Source: Neobacillus sp. SuZ13
GTDB lineage: Bacteria; Bacillota; Bacilli; Bacillales; Cytobacillaceae
Reading direction: 5' to 3'
NCBI RefSeq assembly: GCF_030123365.1
Contig: NZ_CP126107.1
Span: forward strand, 357,501-421,500
Length of the DNA stretch: 64,000 nucleotides
The notes under the pieces were generated by a model. The model saw only the letters and a list, made by a program, of their open reading frames with translations. It made no database searches and had not been told where the DNA came from. Positions 34,474 through 44,126 of this stretch are shown piece by piece. The position numbers were made by a program, and so were the translations under genes. How positions within the stretch are numbered: position 1 is the stretch's first letter; the number at the start of each line of letters is the position of its first letter.

Positions 34474-35922
34474 ATGAAGTCAGGAAAAGTATTTTTAGTG
34501 GGAGCAGGACCAGGGGATGTTCGATTAATTACCGTAAAAGGTTTGGAGGCCATTAAACAAGCAGAGGTTATTTTATATGACCGGCTTGCCAACCCCAAAC
34601 TATTGGAGTTTGCTCCAGCGGATTGTGAACTTATTTACTGTGGTAAATTACCCAATCGCCATATTATACGCCAAGGAAATATTAATGAATTATTGGTAGA
34701 GAAGGCACTGGAAGGTAAGCGGGTGGTCCGCTTAAAAGGCGGAGACCCTGGCGTGTTTGGCAGAGTTGGTGAAGAAGCAGAAGCCCTGGCAAAACATCAA
34801 ATTCCTTTTGAAATCGTTCCAGGTATTTCATCGGGGATCGCGGCCCCTCTTTATGCAGGCATTCCTGTTACCCACCGCGAGTATGCTGAATCATTTGCAG
34901 TCGTCACCGCCCATGATAAATCGAAAGAGGGCAAACCAGTTCTCGACTGGGAAGGACTGTCCCGTGGGGTAGATACCATCGCATTTTATATGGGGGTCAG
35001 CAATTTACCGTTTATTTGCGAAAATCTCATCACATATGGGAAGCCGGCCTCAACCCCTGTAATTTTGATTCAATGGGGTACGTTTGGCCGCCAAAAAACA
35101 TTACAAGGGACGCTGGCCGATATTTCTGAAAAGGTCGTGGAGGCTAAGTTTAGCAATCCGTCAATTATTCTCGTAGGTAAGGTGATATCCCTCCGTGATA
35201 GAATCAGTTGGTTTGAAAAATTGCCCTTGTATGGTCGGCAAATTCTGTTGGCCCGTACGAGTGAAGGCTCTAGTGAATTAGCAAAAGCATTAATAGATGG
35301 TGGAGCTGATGTAATAGAGTTTCCAAAATGGAAAAAAACCGTGTTGCCGGTTGATTTAACCAATGTAGCTTCTTATGAAAAAATTCTCTTTACCTCACCA
35401 GAATGTGTGGATGAATTTTTCACAGCGGTGATGGAGCATGGAGTGGATATTCGAACGATTCGTGCTGAATTCTTTGGGGCCTCACGTAAATCAATAAACG
35501 TACTTAAGAAGCGTGGCTTTATAGCGGCACATGCCGATGTGATGAAGGAGTCTGGGGCTTTACTAATTGTCGGAGATGATAGCATTTTGAAAAAAGAGAT
35601 GGATGGAGCGGACATCTTAGTGACCAGCAAGAAAGAACTAGACCATCAGTTCCTGCCCCTTTTTAAAAGAATGTTAGATGAAGCAAAGTTGAACACGATG
35701 ATATTCCCAAGCAGTGCCTCGGTTGAATGCTTTATGAATGCATTAAGTGAGTGTAATTTGAATGCCAGTGAATTGTTGGAAGGGCTGCAGGTGGTCAGCA
35801 TGGGTAGACAAACGGAAGATGCCGTTGTCAGTACGGGCCTTCCTTCACATGGCGTGCCTGCTTTTGCAACGAAGGAAGCTTTGGTTGAATTTTTAGCGGC
35901 AAGACCTGTTGAGGAAGTGTAA
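34474..35922 (+). CDS. nasF: Uroporphyrinogen-III C-methyltransferase fused to a HemD-like domain
   Basis: This 482-residue protein has an N-terminal SUMT/CobA domain (VGAGPGDVRLITVKG, RLKGGDPGVFGRVGEEAE, VPGISSGIAAPLYAGIPVTHR). It makes precorrin-2 from uroporphyrinogen III with two SAM. The C-terminal half (about 250-482) resembles uroporphyrinogen-III synthase. The same arrangement and length occur in NasF of B. subtilis. Location after nirD shows that it supplies siroheme for the nitrite reductase. Whether the HemD-like half is active cannot be seen. Confidence 0.92.
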   Translation: MKSGKVFLVGAGPGDVRLITVKGLEAIKQAEVILYDRLANPKLLEFAPADCELIYCGKLPNRHIIRQGNINELLVEKALEGKRVVRLKGGDPGVFGRVGEEAEALAKHQIPFEIVPGISSGIAAPLYAGIPVTHREYAESFAVVTAHDKSKEGKPVLDWEGLSRGVDTIAFYMGVSNLPFICENLITYGKPASTPVILIQWGTFGRQKTLQGTLADISEKVVEAKFSNPSIILVGKVISLRDRISWFEKLPLYGRQILLARTSEGSSELAKALIDGGADVIEFPKWKKTVLPVDLTNVASYEKILFTSPECVDEFFTAVMEHGVDIRTIRAEFFGASRKSINVLKKRGFIAAHADVMKESGALLIVGDDSILKKEMDGADILVTSKKELDHQFLPLFKRMLDEAKLNTMIFPSSASVECFMNALSECNLNASELLEGLQVVSMGRQTEDAVVSTGLPSHGVPAFATKEALVEFLAARPVEEV

Positions 35923-36564
35923 ATGGTGAAATCAGGCTATCCGGTAATTCTAAGGTTAGAAGGAAAAATCGTGGTTGTGGCAGGAGGCGGAAAAGTAGCC
36001 GAACGGAAGGTGAATGGACTTTTAGGAACTGGTGCGAATGTCGTCGTTGTGAGCCCGGAAGCAACAGATGAAATTAGAAGGCTTAGTTATGAGGGAAGAA
36101 TCATTTGGAAACAAAAGTCTTTCTCGGGCAGCGACATTGCCGATGCCTTCCTGATCTTTGCGGCGACAAATAGTCGTGAGATCAATCAGTTGATTCAAGA
36201 ATCAGCTGATGCCCACCAACTAGTAACAATTGCCGATGATCCAGATGGCTCTAATTTTCATGTCCCCGCACAAGTTCAACGCGGGTCTTTAACCATTGCT
36301 ATCTCAACAGGCGGAGCGAGTCCAACCCTGGCGAGCCAAATTCGCGAGCAGCTAGAGCAGCAGTTTGATGATTCCTATGAGGACTATCTTGACTTTCTTG
36401 CGTCAAAACGAAAATGGATCCTGAGGGAAGTAGCAAATCCAACCTTGAAGAGAAAACTATTAAAATCCATTGTGGGCCCGGAGTTCTTAATTAGTGATCA
36501 TCGGGAAGAGGATTTTATCCAATTGTATGAAACCCTTTCTAAAGAAACGCATAATAGCAACTAA
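35923..36564 (+). CDS. sirC: Precorrin-2 dehydrogenase (SirC / CysG N-terminal type)
   Basis: This 213-residue protein has the NAD-binding motif VVVAGGGKVAERKVNGLL and the FHVPAQVQRGSLTIAISTGGASPTLA segment of CysG N-terminal/SirC proteins, which oxidise precorrin-2 to sirohydrochlorin. It begins at the codon after the nasF stop, with GAGGAAG inside nasF. No separate ferrochelatase (SirB) gene follows; iron insertion would need another locus or a bifunctional enzyme. A terminator ends the operon. Confidence 0.92.
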   Translation: MVKSGYPVILRLEGKIVVVAGGGKVAERKVNGLLGTGANVVVVSPEATDEIRRLSYEGRIIWKQKSFSGSDIADAFLIFAATNSREINQLIQESADAHQLVTIADDPDGSNFHVPAQVQRGSLTIAISTGGASPTLASQIREQLEQQFDDSYEDYLDFLASKRKWILREVANPTLKRKLLKSIVGPEFLISDHREEDFIQLYETLSKETHNSN

Positions 36565-36565
36565 A

Positions 36566-36593
36566 AGGATGTCTGCGGACATTCTTTTTTTTT
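36566..36593 (+). terminator. Terminator of the nirB-sirC operon
   Basis: AGGATGTC and GACATTCT pair around TGCG with one G-U pair and are followed by nine T. Confidence 0.85.
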
Positions 36594-36677
36594 GGACATT
36601 AATCTAGAGTCAGGTAGTTTTTACCTATTTTTATAAAAATTTTCAGAAAAGTAGTTCCATTTTTAAAAAGTGTGTTA

Positions 36678-36683
36678 TATAAT
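36678..36683 (+). promoter_or_regulatory. Possible -10 element for aceB-aceA
   Basis: TATAAT at 36678-36683 lies 49 nt before the aceB start. The -35 region (TAGTTCC near 36652-36658) is weak. No cre site was found here by eye. Confidence 0.4.
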
Positions 36684-36731
36684 ACAAAACGTAGATTGTT
36701 TCTGTATTATAACAAAGAGGTGATGTAGTTC

Positions 36732-38324
36732 ATGTCGACGCAAACAACAGGAATTGAAGTGGTAGGGGCAATGAAAGCCCAGTACGAAGGGATCTTAACA
36801 GATGAGGCATTAAATTTTATTGAAGAGCTTGAGCGAAAGTTTGGCGGGCGAAGAATGGAACTGTTACAGTACAGGTCAAAACGCCAAGCGGAAATAAATA
36901 ATGGAACATTGCCTGATTTCCTCCCAGAGATGAAGCATATTCGGAACGGGGACTGGACGATTGCTCCTTTGCCTGATGATCTCCAAGACCGCCGTGTTGA
37001 AATTACCGGACCGACCGAACGGAAAATGGTAATCAACGCTTTGAACTCGGGCGCAAAAGTATTTATGGCCGATTGCGAGGACGCCACTTCACCGACCTGG
37101 GAAAACATCGTCGAGGGACAAATCAACTTAAGAGATGCAGTAAATCGGACGATATCCTTTGAAAATGTCAATGGCAAGAAGTATGAACTAAAGGCCGAGA
37201 CAGCGGTATTGTTTGTGAGACCGCGCGGCCTGCATTTAGAAGAAAAGCATATTTTGCTAGATAGCAAGCCCATTTCAGGAAGTTTCTTTGATTTTGGAAT
37301 GTACTTTTTCCATAACGTGAACCAACTGCTTGCGAGGGGAACAGGTCCGTATTTTTACCTGCCGAAGCTGGAAAGTCACTTGGAAGCAAGGCTGTGGAAT
37401 GATGTATTTGTATTTGCGCAAGAGAAACTGGGGATTCCGAATGGAACCATTAAAGCGACCGTTTTACTTGAAACCATCATGGGCGCCTTTGAAATGAATG
37501 AGATTTTATTTGAGCTAAAAGACCACTCAGCAGGATTGAATTGCGGAAGATGGGATTATATCTTCAGTTACCTGAAAAAGCTGCGTCAACACAAGGATAT
37601 TATTTTACCCGATCGATCACAGGTAACGATGACCGTTCCGTTTATGCGTTCGTATTCGTTACTAACGATTCAAACCTGTCATCGCCGCAAGGCACCAGCG
37701 ATTGGCGGAATGGCTGCCCAAATTCCAATTCGCAATAACCCGGCTGCGAATGAAGAAGCCTTTGCTAAAGTGCGTGCTGATAAAGAGCGGGAAGCCCGTG
37801 ACGGTCATGATGGAACGTGGGTTGCACATCCAGGTCTGGTTCCGGTTGCTCTGGAGGTATTCAACCGTGAAATGCCGGTTGCTAACCAAATCCATACGAG
37901 CAAACAACAGAAGATTACTGTGACCGCTCAAGATTTGCTTGAGTCACCAGGTGGGACAATTTCGGAAGAGGGCGTTCGTTTGAACATCAATGTCGGGATC
38001 CAATATGTAGCTTCGTGGCTAAGAGGCAATGGCGCCGCCCCGATTCACAACTTGATGGAGGATGCAGCAACTGCTGAGATTTCACGGGCCCAGCTGTGGC
38101 AGTGGATTCGCCACCCCAAAGGAATTCTGAACGACGGACGGAAAGTCACGGTGGAAATGTATGAGCAATTTAAGCTGGAAGAATTGGAAAAAATTAAACA
38201 GGAAATGGGTGAACCGGCATTTGAGGGCGGCCGATTCGACGAAGCCGTTGAATTGTTTGATCGGTTGATTCTGAATGAGGAGTTTGCGGAGTTTTTAACT
38301 CTACCTGGGTATGAACTAATCTAG
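36732..38324 (+). CDS. aceB: Malate synthase A
   Basis: AceB (530 residues, normal for the A isoform) condenses glyoxylate and acetyl-CoA to malate, the second glyoxylate-shunt reaction. The [15 protein letters not shown] segment, the [15 protein letters not shown] substrate segment with its catalytic acids, and [17 protein letters not shown] identify the family. The ATG follows GAGGTGAT. It lies 44 nt upstream of aceA in the same direction, so the pair allows growth on acetate or fatty acids. Confidence 0.97.
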   Translation: MSTQTTGIEVVGAMKAQYEGILTDEALNFIEELERKFGGRRMELLQYRSKRQAEINNGTLPDFLPEMKHIRNGDWTIAPLPDDLQDRRVEITGPTERKMVINALNSGAKVFMADCEDATSPTWENIVEGQINLRDAVNRTISFENVNGKKYELKAETAVLFVRPRGLHLEEKHILLDSKPISGSFFDFGMYFFHNVNQLLARGTGPYFYLPKLESHLEARLWNDVFVFAQEKLGIPNGTIKATVLLETIMGAFEMNEILFELKDHSAGLNCGRWDYIFSYLKKLRQHKDIILPDRSQVTMTVPFMRSYSLLTIQTCHRRKAPAIGGMAAQIPIRNNPAANEEAFAKVRADKEREARDGHDGTWVAHPGLVPVALEVFNREMPVANQIHTSKQQKITVTAQDLLESPGGTISEEGVRLNINVGIQYVASWLRGNGAAPIHNLMEDAATAEISRAQLWQWIRHPKGILNDGRKVTVEMYEQFKLEELEKIKQEMGEPAFEGGRFDEAVELFDRLILNEEFAEFLTLPGYELI

Positions 38325-38368
38325 TTTTTAATAAAAAATACTTAATAGATTAATAGGAGGAATAGAAA

Positions 38369-39652
38369 ATGACAAATTCAAGAGTCACGCAATTACAAGA
38401 AAGCTGGGAAATGGATAGCCGTTGGAAAGGGATTACGAGACCATACACTGCCGAGGATGTTATCAAACTTCGCGGGTCGATTGATATTGAACATACATTG
38501 GCTCGGAAAGGGTCCGAAAAGCTTTGGAAGTTATTAAATGAGGAAGACTATGTAAATGCCCTAGGTGCGTTAACTGGTAATCAAGCAGTCCAGCAAGTTA
38601 AAGCAGGGCTAAAAGCCATCTACTTAAGCGGCTGGCAGGTAGCAGCTGATGCCAATCTGTCCGGACACATGTACCCTGACCAAAGCCTATACCCAGCGAA
38701 CAGTGTACCAAATGTGGTCAAAAAGATTAACCAAGCCTTGCAGCGTGCGGACCAAATCCACCATGCGGAAGGTGATCACTCTGTCGATTGGTTTGCCCCG
38801 ATTGTCGCTGATGCAGAAGCTGGCTTTGGCGGTCAATTAAATTGTTTCGAATTAATGAAAGGGATGATCGAAGCAGGTGCATCCGGCGTCCACTTTGAAG
38901 ACCAGCTTTCTTCCGAGAAAAAATGTGGTCATTTAGGCGGGAAGGTATTGCTGCCAACACAAACAGCGGTCCGCAACCTAATTGCTGCTCGTTTAGCTGC
39001 TGATGTTATGGGGGTCCCAACTGTACTAGTAGCTCGTACAGACGCTAACGCAGCTGACTTAATCACAAGTGATATTGATATGAATGATGCACCGTTTATT
39101 ACGGGTGAACGTACTGGCGAAGGTTTCTTCCGTGTCAAAGCGGGGATTGACCAAGCGATCTCCCGTGGGCTGGCTTATGCGCCATATGCAGATCTTGTTT
39201 GGTGCGAAACGTCTGAGCCGAATCTTGAGGAAGCAAGACAATTTGCAGAAGCCATTCATGAGCAGTTCCCAGGTAAGCTTCTGGCATATAACTGTTCACC
39301 ATCCTTCAACTGGAAAAAGAAATTAGATCAAGAAACGATTGCGAAATTCCAAGTCGAGCTTGGCAAAATGGGCTACAAATTCCAGTTCGTTACGCTTGCT
39401 GGCTTCCATGCCCTTAACCACGGCATGTTTGAGTTGGCTCGCGGCTATAAAGAACGCGGCATGGCAGCATACTCCGAACTGCAGCAAGCTGAATTTGACA
39501 GTGAAAAATACGGCTACACGGCCACACGTCACCAACGTGAGGTAGGTACAGGTTACTTTGACCAAGTTTCCATGGTTATAACAGGCGGGACTTCATCAAC
39601 AACGGCATTAAAAGGCTCAACTGAAGCCGAACAGTTTACAGGGAAAAACTAA
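38369..39652 (+). CDS. aceA: Isocitrate lyase
   Basis: AceA (427 residues) cleaves isocitrate to glyoxylate and succinate. The signature KKCGH is at residues 184-188 with the catalytic Cys186. The metal/substrate segment ADAEAGFGG and the SPSFNWKKK loop are present. A strong AGGAGG ribosome site precedes the ATG. It shares a transcript with aceB and is followed by a terminator. Confidence 0.97.
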   Translation: MTNSRVTQLQESWEMDSRWKGITRPYTAEDVIKLRGSIDIEHTLARKGSEKLWKLLNEEDYVNALGALTGNQAVQQVKAGLKAIYLSGWQVAADANLSGHMYPDQSLYPANSVPNVVKKINQALQRADQIHHAEGDHSVDWFAPIVADAEAGFGGQLNCFELMKGMIEAGASGVHFEDQLSSEKKCGHLGGKVLLPTQTAVRNLIAARLAADVMGVPTVLVARTDANAADLITSDIDMNDAPFITGERTGEGFFRVKAGIDQAISRGLAYAPYADLVWCETSEPNLEEARQFAEAIHEQFPGKLLAYNCSPSFNWKKKLDQETIAKFQVELGKMGYKFQFVTLAGFHALNHGMFELARGYKERGMAAYSELQQAEFDSEKYGYTATRHQREVGTGYFDQVSMVITGGTSSTTALKGSTEAEQFTGKN

Positions 39653-39656
39653 GAGA

Positions 39657-39694
39657 CGATCCTTCTCTCCGTTTTGGGGGGGAGGATTTTTTGA
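39657..39694 (+). terminator. Terminator after aceA
   Basis: ATCCTTCTCTCC and GGGGGGGAGGAT pair around a T-rich loop, with a small mismatch, and are followed by six T. Confidence 0.75.
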
Positions 39695-39839
39695 TGGAGG
39701 ATGGTTGGGCTTACTGGCGGATAAGCCAAATTTACTCTCGAATAGACTAATTCGCCCAGCTCGAACCCCCTTTTTGGTATGGAACGTTTTTTAGGGTATC
39801 ATCATAGATAATAATAGCCTTTATATGGAGTTGATTTAT

Positions 39840-40277
39840 TTGAAAAAGACAACCGTTGACGAGGTCTTACAGCAGGGAATCTATGGCCCGCTAGAAACAA
39901 AACCAGATGAGCGGCGGAAATTCTTAGGTACGCTCCGAGAGCGGATTGTCGTAGCTCTGACAAAAAGCCAGGTGGCAGAAGCAAACGTATATCCCCAAGT
40001 TGAGAAGCAGATGAAAGAAAAGCCGCAGGCCCACCTTTTCTTAAATGGAAATATGAGTTATGAAACCCTTTCAAAATATGTAAAACTGGCCACCAAGTAT
40101 AAAATTGAACATACGCTTGTGACCAATAAAGACCACGACTCGGAAATCGGCTTAGTATTAGCCATGGACCACGCGATTGATAAGGAAGATATATATATCA
40201 CCAACAAGGAATTAAAAGCGGTTAAGCAGGAAGTCAAAAAGAACAAAGGCTTTTTTTCAAAAATCTTTAAACGATAA
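39840..40277 (+). CDS. yueI: YueI family protein (DUF1694)
   Basis: This 145-residue cytoplasmic protein fits the YueI/DUF1694 family: an N-terminal (V)DEVLQQGIYGPLETKPDERRKFLGTLRER segment, then a Rossmann-like core ending in a Lys-rich tail. The function is unknown. The start is a TTG at 39840 with TGGAG nine nt upstream; an ATG five codons earlier overlaps that site. It stands alone. Confidence 0.8.
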   Translation: MKKTTVDEVLQQGIYGPLETKPDERRKFLGTLRERIVVALTKSQVAEANVYPQVEKQMKEKPQAHLFLNGNMSYETLSKYVKLATKYKIEHTLVTNKDHDSEIGLVLAMDHAIDKEDIYITNKELKAVKQEVKKNKGFFSKIFKR

Positions 40278-40297
40278 AAGCATGGTATATACGAAAT

Positions 40298-40349
40298 GGT
40301 CCTCATGAGACGTTCATGAGGACCAAGTCATGAACGTCTCATGAGGACC
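40298..40349. repeat. 22-bp perfect inverted repeat with nested hairpins
   Basis: The segment 40298-40319 is exactly complementary to 40328-40349, separated by 8 nt. Each arm is itself self-complementary in part (CCTCATGA...TCATGAGG), so two alternative folds are possible: one long hairpin or two consecutive short ones. It lies between the convergent yueI and osmC genes and has no T-run on either strand. Confidence 0.85.
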
Positions 40350-40403
40350 AAGTCATGCATCAGCTCAAATTTTCCTCAACATGCTCTAAGATTATCTATT
40401 TTT

Positions 40404-40853
40404 TTAGCTTGCCACTTCCACTGTAGCATGCAGCTCAATCCCCACATTACCCTGAATCGCACGGCTAATCATGCATGATGTCTCTGCCTTTTTGGCCAGT
40501 CTCTTAGTCATTTCCACTTCTTTATCAGATGCACCTGGTTTCAAGACAACCAAAGGTCGATGAATAATCTTTTTATAGGTAAAAACCCCCTTGGTAACAT
40601 CGACAATTCCCTCAGACTCCATCGTTAGGCTTTTCTTCTCTATCCCGCTCCGTTCCATCATCGCCGCAAGGGTGATAATATAGCAGGTCGCGGCAGCCCC
40701 CAGCAGCATTTCGTCGGGATTGGTACCGACACCGGGTCCATCCATTACTGGCGGAATGGAGATCTTCGTGACCAAATTCCCTGCCTCAATCTCTCCAACG
40801 TCGTTCCGTAAACCCGGCCAGTTTGCCTTTAAGTGAAAAACATGTTCAGCCAT
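40404..40853 (-). CDS. OsmC/Ohr family peroxiredoxin-like protein
   Basis: This 149-residue protein has the two reactive cysteines of the OsmC/Ohr fold: Cys57 in LLGAAATCYIITLAAM and Cys127 in KKAETSCMISRAI. Such enzymes reduce organic hydroperoxides with thiol cofactors. The sequence resembles the staphylococcal SACOL1771-type subfamily, from memory. The ATG at 40853 follows GGAGGA; the frame is open 11 codons further. Confidence 0.88.
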   Translation of the reverse strand: MAEHVFHLKANWPGLRNDVGEIEAGNLVTKISIPPVMDGPGVGTNPDEMLLGAAATCYIITLAAMMERSGIEKKSLTMESEGIVDVTKGVFTYKKIIHRPLVVLKPGASDKEVEMTKRLAKKAETSCMISRAIQGNVGIELHATVEVAS

Positions 40854-40944
40854 TCTAAATTCCTCCAATTCCAGTTTTGGTCCCACGACTCTTAAAAAAT
40901 ATGGTAAGGTTATTTTTGATATGTAATAAATGGAGCAGTGATGA

Positions 40945-41439
40945 ATGAAAATTATTTATAAAATGACCCTTTTCCTAATTCTTTGTTTATATCTAGCGAT
41001 TCTTTCGAAATTCATTTTGTTTAAATACATCCCGTTATCTGAGATTATTAATCATTTCAACTTTACTTATGATGAATATCATTGGCGTACGAATAATTTC
41101 GTCCCTTTTAAAACGATTAAGTTTTACCTGTTCTTAGCTGATATCAATTTAATTATCCGGATTGAGAACCTAGCAGGGAATATCATCGGCTTTATGCCGT
41201 TTGGATTTATCTTACCATTGCTGGCGAAGAAGTTTCAAAAACTTAGCGCCGTCACCCTTGCCACTTTCGGCTTAAGTCTGGCATTTGAACTACTGCAGCT
41301 GATATTTGAATTCGGCAGCTTTGATGTAGATGATTTAATATTAAATACGCTGGGTGGAATCCTAGGGCTTTTGCCTATTAAACTTGTTCTTCTATTCAGC
41401 CGTTTTAAAAAGAAGACTATGACCGAAAATATCAATTAA
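40945..41439 (+). CDS. VanZ family membrane protein
   Basis: This 164-residue protein has four predicted transmembrane helices, and the conserved NIIGFMPFGFILPLL and AFELLQLIFEFGSFDVDDLILNTLGGILG segments define the VanZ-like fold. VanZ gives low-level teicoplanin resistance in enterococci; most chromosomal homologues have no known role. It converges with the lysozyme-like gene, and the two share a bidirectional terminator. Confidence 0.9.
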   Translation: MKIIYKMTLFLILCLYLAILSKFILFKYIPLSEIINHFNFTYDEYHWRTNNFVPFKTIKFYLFLADINLIIRIENLAGNIIGFMPFGFILPLLAKKFQKLSAVTLATFGLSLAFELLQLIFEFGSFDVDDLILNTLGGILGLLPIKLVLLFSRFKKKTMTENIN

Positions 41440-41440
41440 T

Positions 41441-41489
41441 GAAAAAACCACTGATGAATCATTAAAACGATTCACCCGTGGTTTTTTCT
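41441..41489. terminator. Bidirectional terminator between vanZ-like and lysozyme-like genes
   Basis: GAAAAAACCAC at the left is complementary to GTGGTTTTTTC at the right, and an inner GAATC/GATTC pair extends the stem. T-runs are present on both strands. It overlaps the last codons of the minus-strand gene. Confidence 0.85.
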
Positions 41490-42118
41490 TCAGCCGTAAC
41501 TGGAACACTGTCCGCTAACAATTGAATATTTTTCGTTACCTTTGTGCTATAGGTAAAATCACCATAGCAGTATGGGTAGCGGAAATTATTTTTATTGCCG
41601 CCACACGTATAAATGGTCGGCTTTTCTTTTACCCGCTGTAGAGAAAATTCCTTCGCCAACGCCTCACTATGCTTCCCGCCGTGCTTTGCTATAAAGTCAA
41701 TGTAACCAATTCCCATGTTGTAAGATTGGATAACGGTCTGGAAATCTACTTTTTTCTTATTCCCATAACTGAGGACGCGCTGAAAATGTTTCACACCAAC
41801 CTGAATACTTTTTTGCGGATCTGTTATTGTATTTCTGGCCAAACCCGCCGATTCTGAGGCCTGCATAGGGTCCCCGCCTTTGCCGCGGCTTTCCTGCTGC
41901 ATTAAGGCGACAACTACTGTGGTATGACTTTCGAGATGATATTTCGCTAATTCATCATGTATGAGGGGACGATATTTTTTTACATCAGCAAATGGATCCT
42001 TTTCGACAAGAAGAGGGGAGCCTTGTTTTTGAAAATAATTTTGGAACATGGCTAACGCACAAAAAAGGATGAACAGCACAAAAAAGGTTTTGAATTTCTT
42101 CCGTTTACGTTTTTTCAT
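41462..42118 (-). CDS. Lysozyme-like cell wall hydrolase
   Basis: This 218-residue protein has a Lys/Arg-rich N-terminus, one membrane anchor (about residues 10-26) and an extracellular lysozyme-like domain like the muramidase half of CwlT. The likely catalytic Glu76 is in VVALMQQESRGKGGDPMQASES, followed by GLARNTITDPQKSIQVGVKHF and the QSYNMGIGYIDF substrate segment. It probably cleaves peptidoglycan glycan strands. No NlpC/P60 domain or conjugation genes are adjacent. Confidence 0.82.
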   Translation of the reverse strand: MKKRKRKKFKTFFVLFILFCALAMFQNYFQKQGSPLLVEKDPFADVKKYRPLIHDELAKYHLESHTTVVVALMQQESRGKGGDPMQASESAGLARNTITDPQKSIQVGVKHFQRVLSYGNKKKVDFQTVIQSYNMGIGYIDFIAKHGGKHSEALAKEFSLQRVKEKPTIYTCGGNKNNFRYPYCYGDFTYSTKVTKNIQLLADSVPVTAEEKTTGESF

Positions 42119-42278
42119 TCAGAAGCCCTCCCATCCATGACCATTATAAGGGAAGTTGCCAAGAATGTCTGTGATAAACTTTTTAGAAAAAATTTGTATT
42201 ATTAAGAGAAAAATAGATTGAAATTTCAGGAATTATGAACGAAAATCAATTCACTTGCCCATACTGATGATGGAATCA

Positions 42279-42308
42279 TTGCGGTAAAGCGAAAAAGTTT
42301 GGTATTAT
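42279..42308 (+). promoter_or_regulatory. Probable sigma-A promoter of gatCAB
   Basis: TTGCGG (42279-42284) and TATTAT (42303-42308) are spaced by 18 nt, 45 nt before gatC. Confidence 0.55.
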
Positions 42309-42353
42309 CATTAGTATTGATATGACAAGATTGAAGGGATAGGGGGTTATACT

Positions 42354-42653
42354 ATGTCACGAATTTCAAAGGATCAGGTAAAGCATGTAGCCAATTTGGC
42401 CAGATTGGCCATAACCGAAGAAGAAACAGAAAAGTTTACGAAGCAGCTGGATGCGATTATTACTTTTGCTGAGCAGTTAAATGAATTGGATACGGAAAAT
42501 GTGGAGCCTACATACCATGTACTGGATATGAAAAATGTCTTGCGTGAAGATAAATCCAAACCGGGATTATCGCGTGAAGAGGTACTAAAAAATGCACCTC
42601 TGCATCAGGACGGCCAGATTAAAGTACCATCGATTATGGGGAAGGAGGATTAA
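42354..42653 (+). CDS. gatC: Asp-tRNA(Asn)/Glu-tRNA(Gln) amidotransferase subunit C
   Basis: GatC (99 residues) stabilises GatA and GatB in the complex that amidates Glu-tRNA(Gln) or Asp-tRNA(Asn). The segment [16 protein letters not shown] and the C-terminal [16 protein letters not shown] are typical. The ATG follows AGGGGG. It is 3 nt upstream of gatA. Confidence 0.95.
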   Translation: MSRISKDQVKHVANLARLAITEEETEKFTKQLDAIITFAEQLNELDTENVEPTYHVLDMKNVLREDKSKPGLSREEVLKNAPLHQDGQIKVPSIMGKED

Positions 42654-42656
42654 AAG

Positions 42657-44114
42657 GTGAGTTTATTTGATTATAAAGTTGCAGACCTACATGAACTTTT
42701 TACAAAGAAGGAACTAAAAGTATCCGATCTTGTCGATGAATCCTATAAGAGAATTGGACAAGTGGAAGATAAAGTTCAGGCATTTTTAACGTTAGATGAA
42801 GAGCGAGCACGTCTTTCTGCTAAAGCTTTAGATGAGAAGGTCAATGGTGAAAATGCCAAAGGTTTGCTATTTGGGATGCCAATTGGCTTAAAGGATAACT
42901 TAGTTACAAAAGGACTTCGGACAACCTGTGCGAGTAAAATTCTTGAAAATTTTGATCCGATTTATGATGCGACTGTTGTTCAGAAACTGCAACAAGCAGA
43001 AACAGTAACGATTGGGAAGTTAAATATGGATGAGTTTGCCATGGGGTCTTCCAACGAAAATTCCCATTACCAAACGACACGTAATCCATGGAATCTTGAG
43101 ACAGTTCCAGGCGGCTCTTCAGGCGGTTCAGCGGCAGCTGTAGCAGCAGGAGAGGTCCTATTTTCACTTGGGTCCGATACGGGCGGTTCCATCCGTCAGC
43201 CAGCTTCTTTTTGTGGTGTCGTAGGAATGAAACCAACTTATGGACGTGTTTCCCGGTTTGGTCTCGTTGCCTTTGCTTCATCCCTTGATCAAATTGGACC
43301 AATTACTAGAACAGTGGAGGACAATGCCTACCTGCTTCAAGCAATTTCCGGCCTTGATCCTATGGATTCGACCTCTGCGAATGTGGATGTACCGAACTTT
43401 GCGAGTGGATTGACAGGTGATGTGAAGGGCCTCAAAATCGCTGTACCAAAAGAGTATCTTGGTGAAGGTGTCAGCGAATCAGTAAAACAGTCCGTCTTAA
43501 ATGCCTTAAAAGTACTCGAGGGTCTTGGTGCAACATGGGAAGAAGTTTCGCTGCCGCACTCGAAATATGCGCTGGCAGCATACTATTTGCTGTCTTCATC
43601 TGAAGCATCAGCCAACCTTGCCCGTTTCGACGGAGTCCGTTACGGCTATCGCTCAAAAGATGCTGAAACATTAATTGATTTATATAAAAAATCCCGTGCA
43701 GAAGGCTTCGGTGATGAAGTAAAGCGCCGGATTATGCTTGGTACGTTTGCGTTAAGTTCAGGTTACTATGATGCTTATTACAAAAAAGCACAGCAGGTTC
43801 GGACATTAATAAAACAAGACTATGAAAATGTTTTTGCCAAATATGATGTGATCGTTGGACCAACAACACCAACTCCTGCATTTAAAATTGGTGAAAAAAT
43901 CGAAGATCCGTTAACTATGTACATCAATGATATATTAACGATTCCGTTGAACCTTGCGGGCTTACCAGGAATTTCAGTACCATGTGGTTTCGATGGCGGG
44001 TTACCGTTAGGATTACAAATCATAGGTAAGTATTTTGATGAAACAACGATCTATCGTGTAGCACATGCATTTGAACAGGCAACAGACTTTCATAAAGAAA
44101 AGCCTGTATTATAG
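42657..44114 (+). CDS. gatA: Aspartyl/glutamyl-tRNA amidotransferase subunit A
   Basis: GatA (485 residues) is the amidase that releases ammonia from glutamine for GatB. The Ser-Ser-Lys triad is intact: Lys79 (GMPIGLKDN), Ser154 ([10 protein letters not shown]) and Ser178 ([15 protein letters not shown]), at the residue numbers usual for Gram-positive GatA. It starts with GTG after GGAGG. It is followed by gatB after 3-12 nt. Confidence 0.97.
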   Translation: MSLFDYKVADLHELFTKKELKVSDLVDESYKRIGQVEDKVQAFLTLDEERARLSAKALDEKVNGENAKGLLFGMPIGLKDNLVTKGLRTTCASKILENFDPIYDATVVQKLQQAETVTIGKLNMDEFAMGSSNENSHYQTTRNPWNLETVPGGSSGGSAAAVAAGEVLFSLGSDTGGSIRQPASFCGVVGMKPTYGRVSRFGLVAFASSLDQIGPITRTVEDNAYLLQAISGLDPMDSTSANVDVPNFASGLTGDVKGLKIAVPKEYLGEGVSESVKQSVLNALKVLEGLGATWEEVSLPHSKYALAAYYLLSSSEASANLARFDGVRYGYRSKDAETLIDLYKKSRAEGFGDEVKRRIMLGTFALSSGYYDAYYKKAQQVRTLIKQDYENVFAKYDVIVGPTTPTPAFKIGEKIEDPLTMYINDILTIPLNLAGLPGISVPCGFDGGLPLGLQIIGKYFDETTIYRVAHAFEQATDFHKEKPVL

Positions 44115-44126
44115 GGGGTGAAGAGA

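Noticed and set aside
36707..37273. 188-codon antisense frame inside aceB
   Set aside because: It overlaps the well-conserved malate synthase frame and shows no family features; it is probably caused by codon bias.
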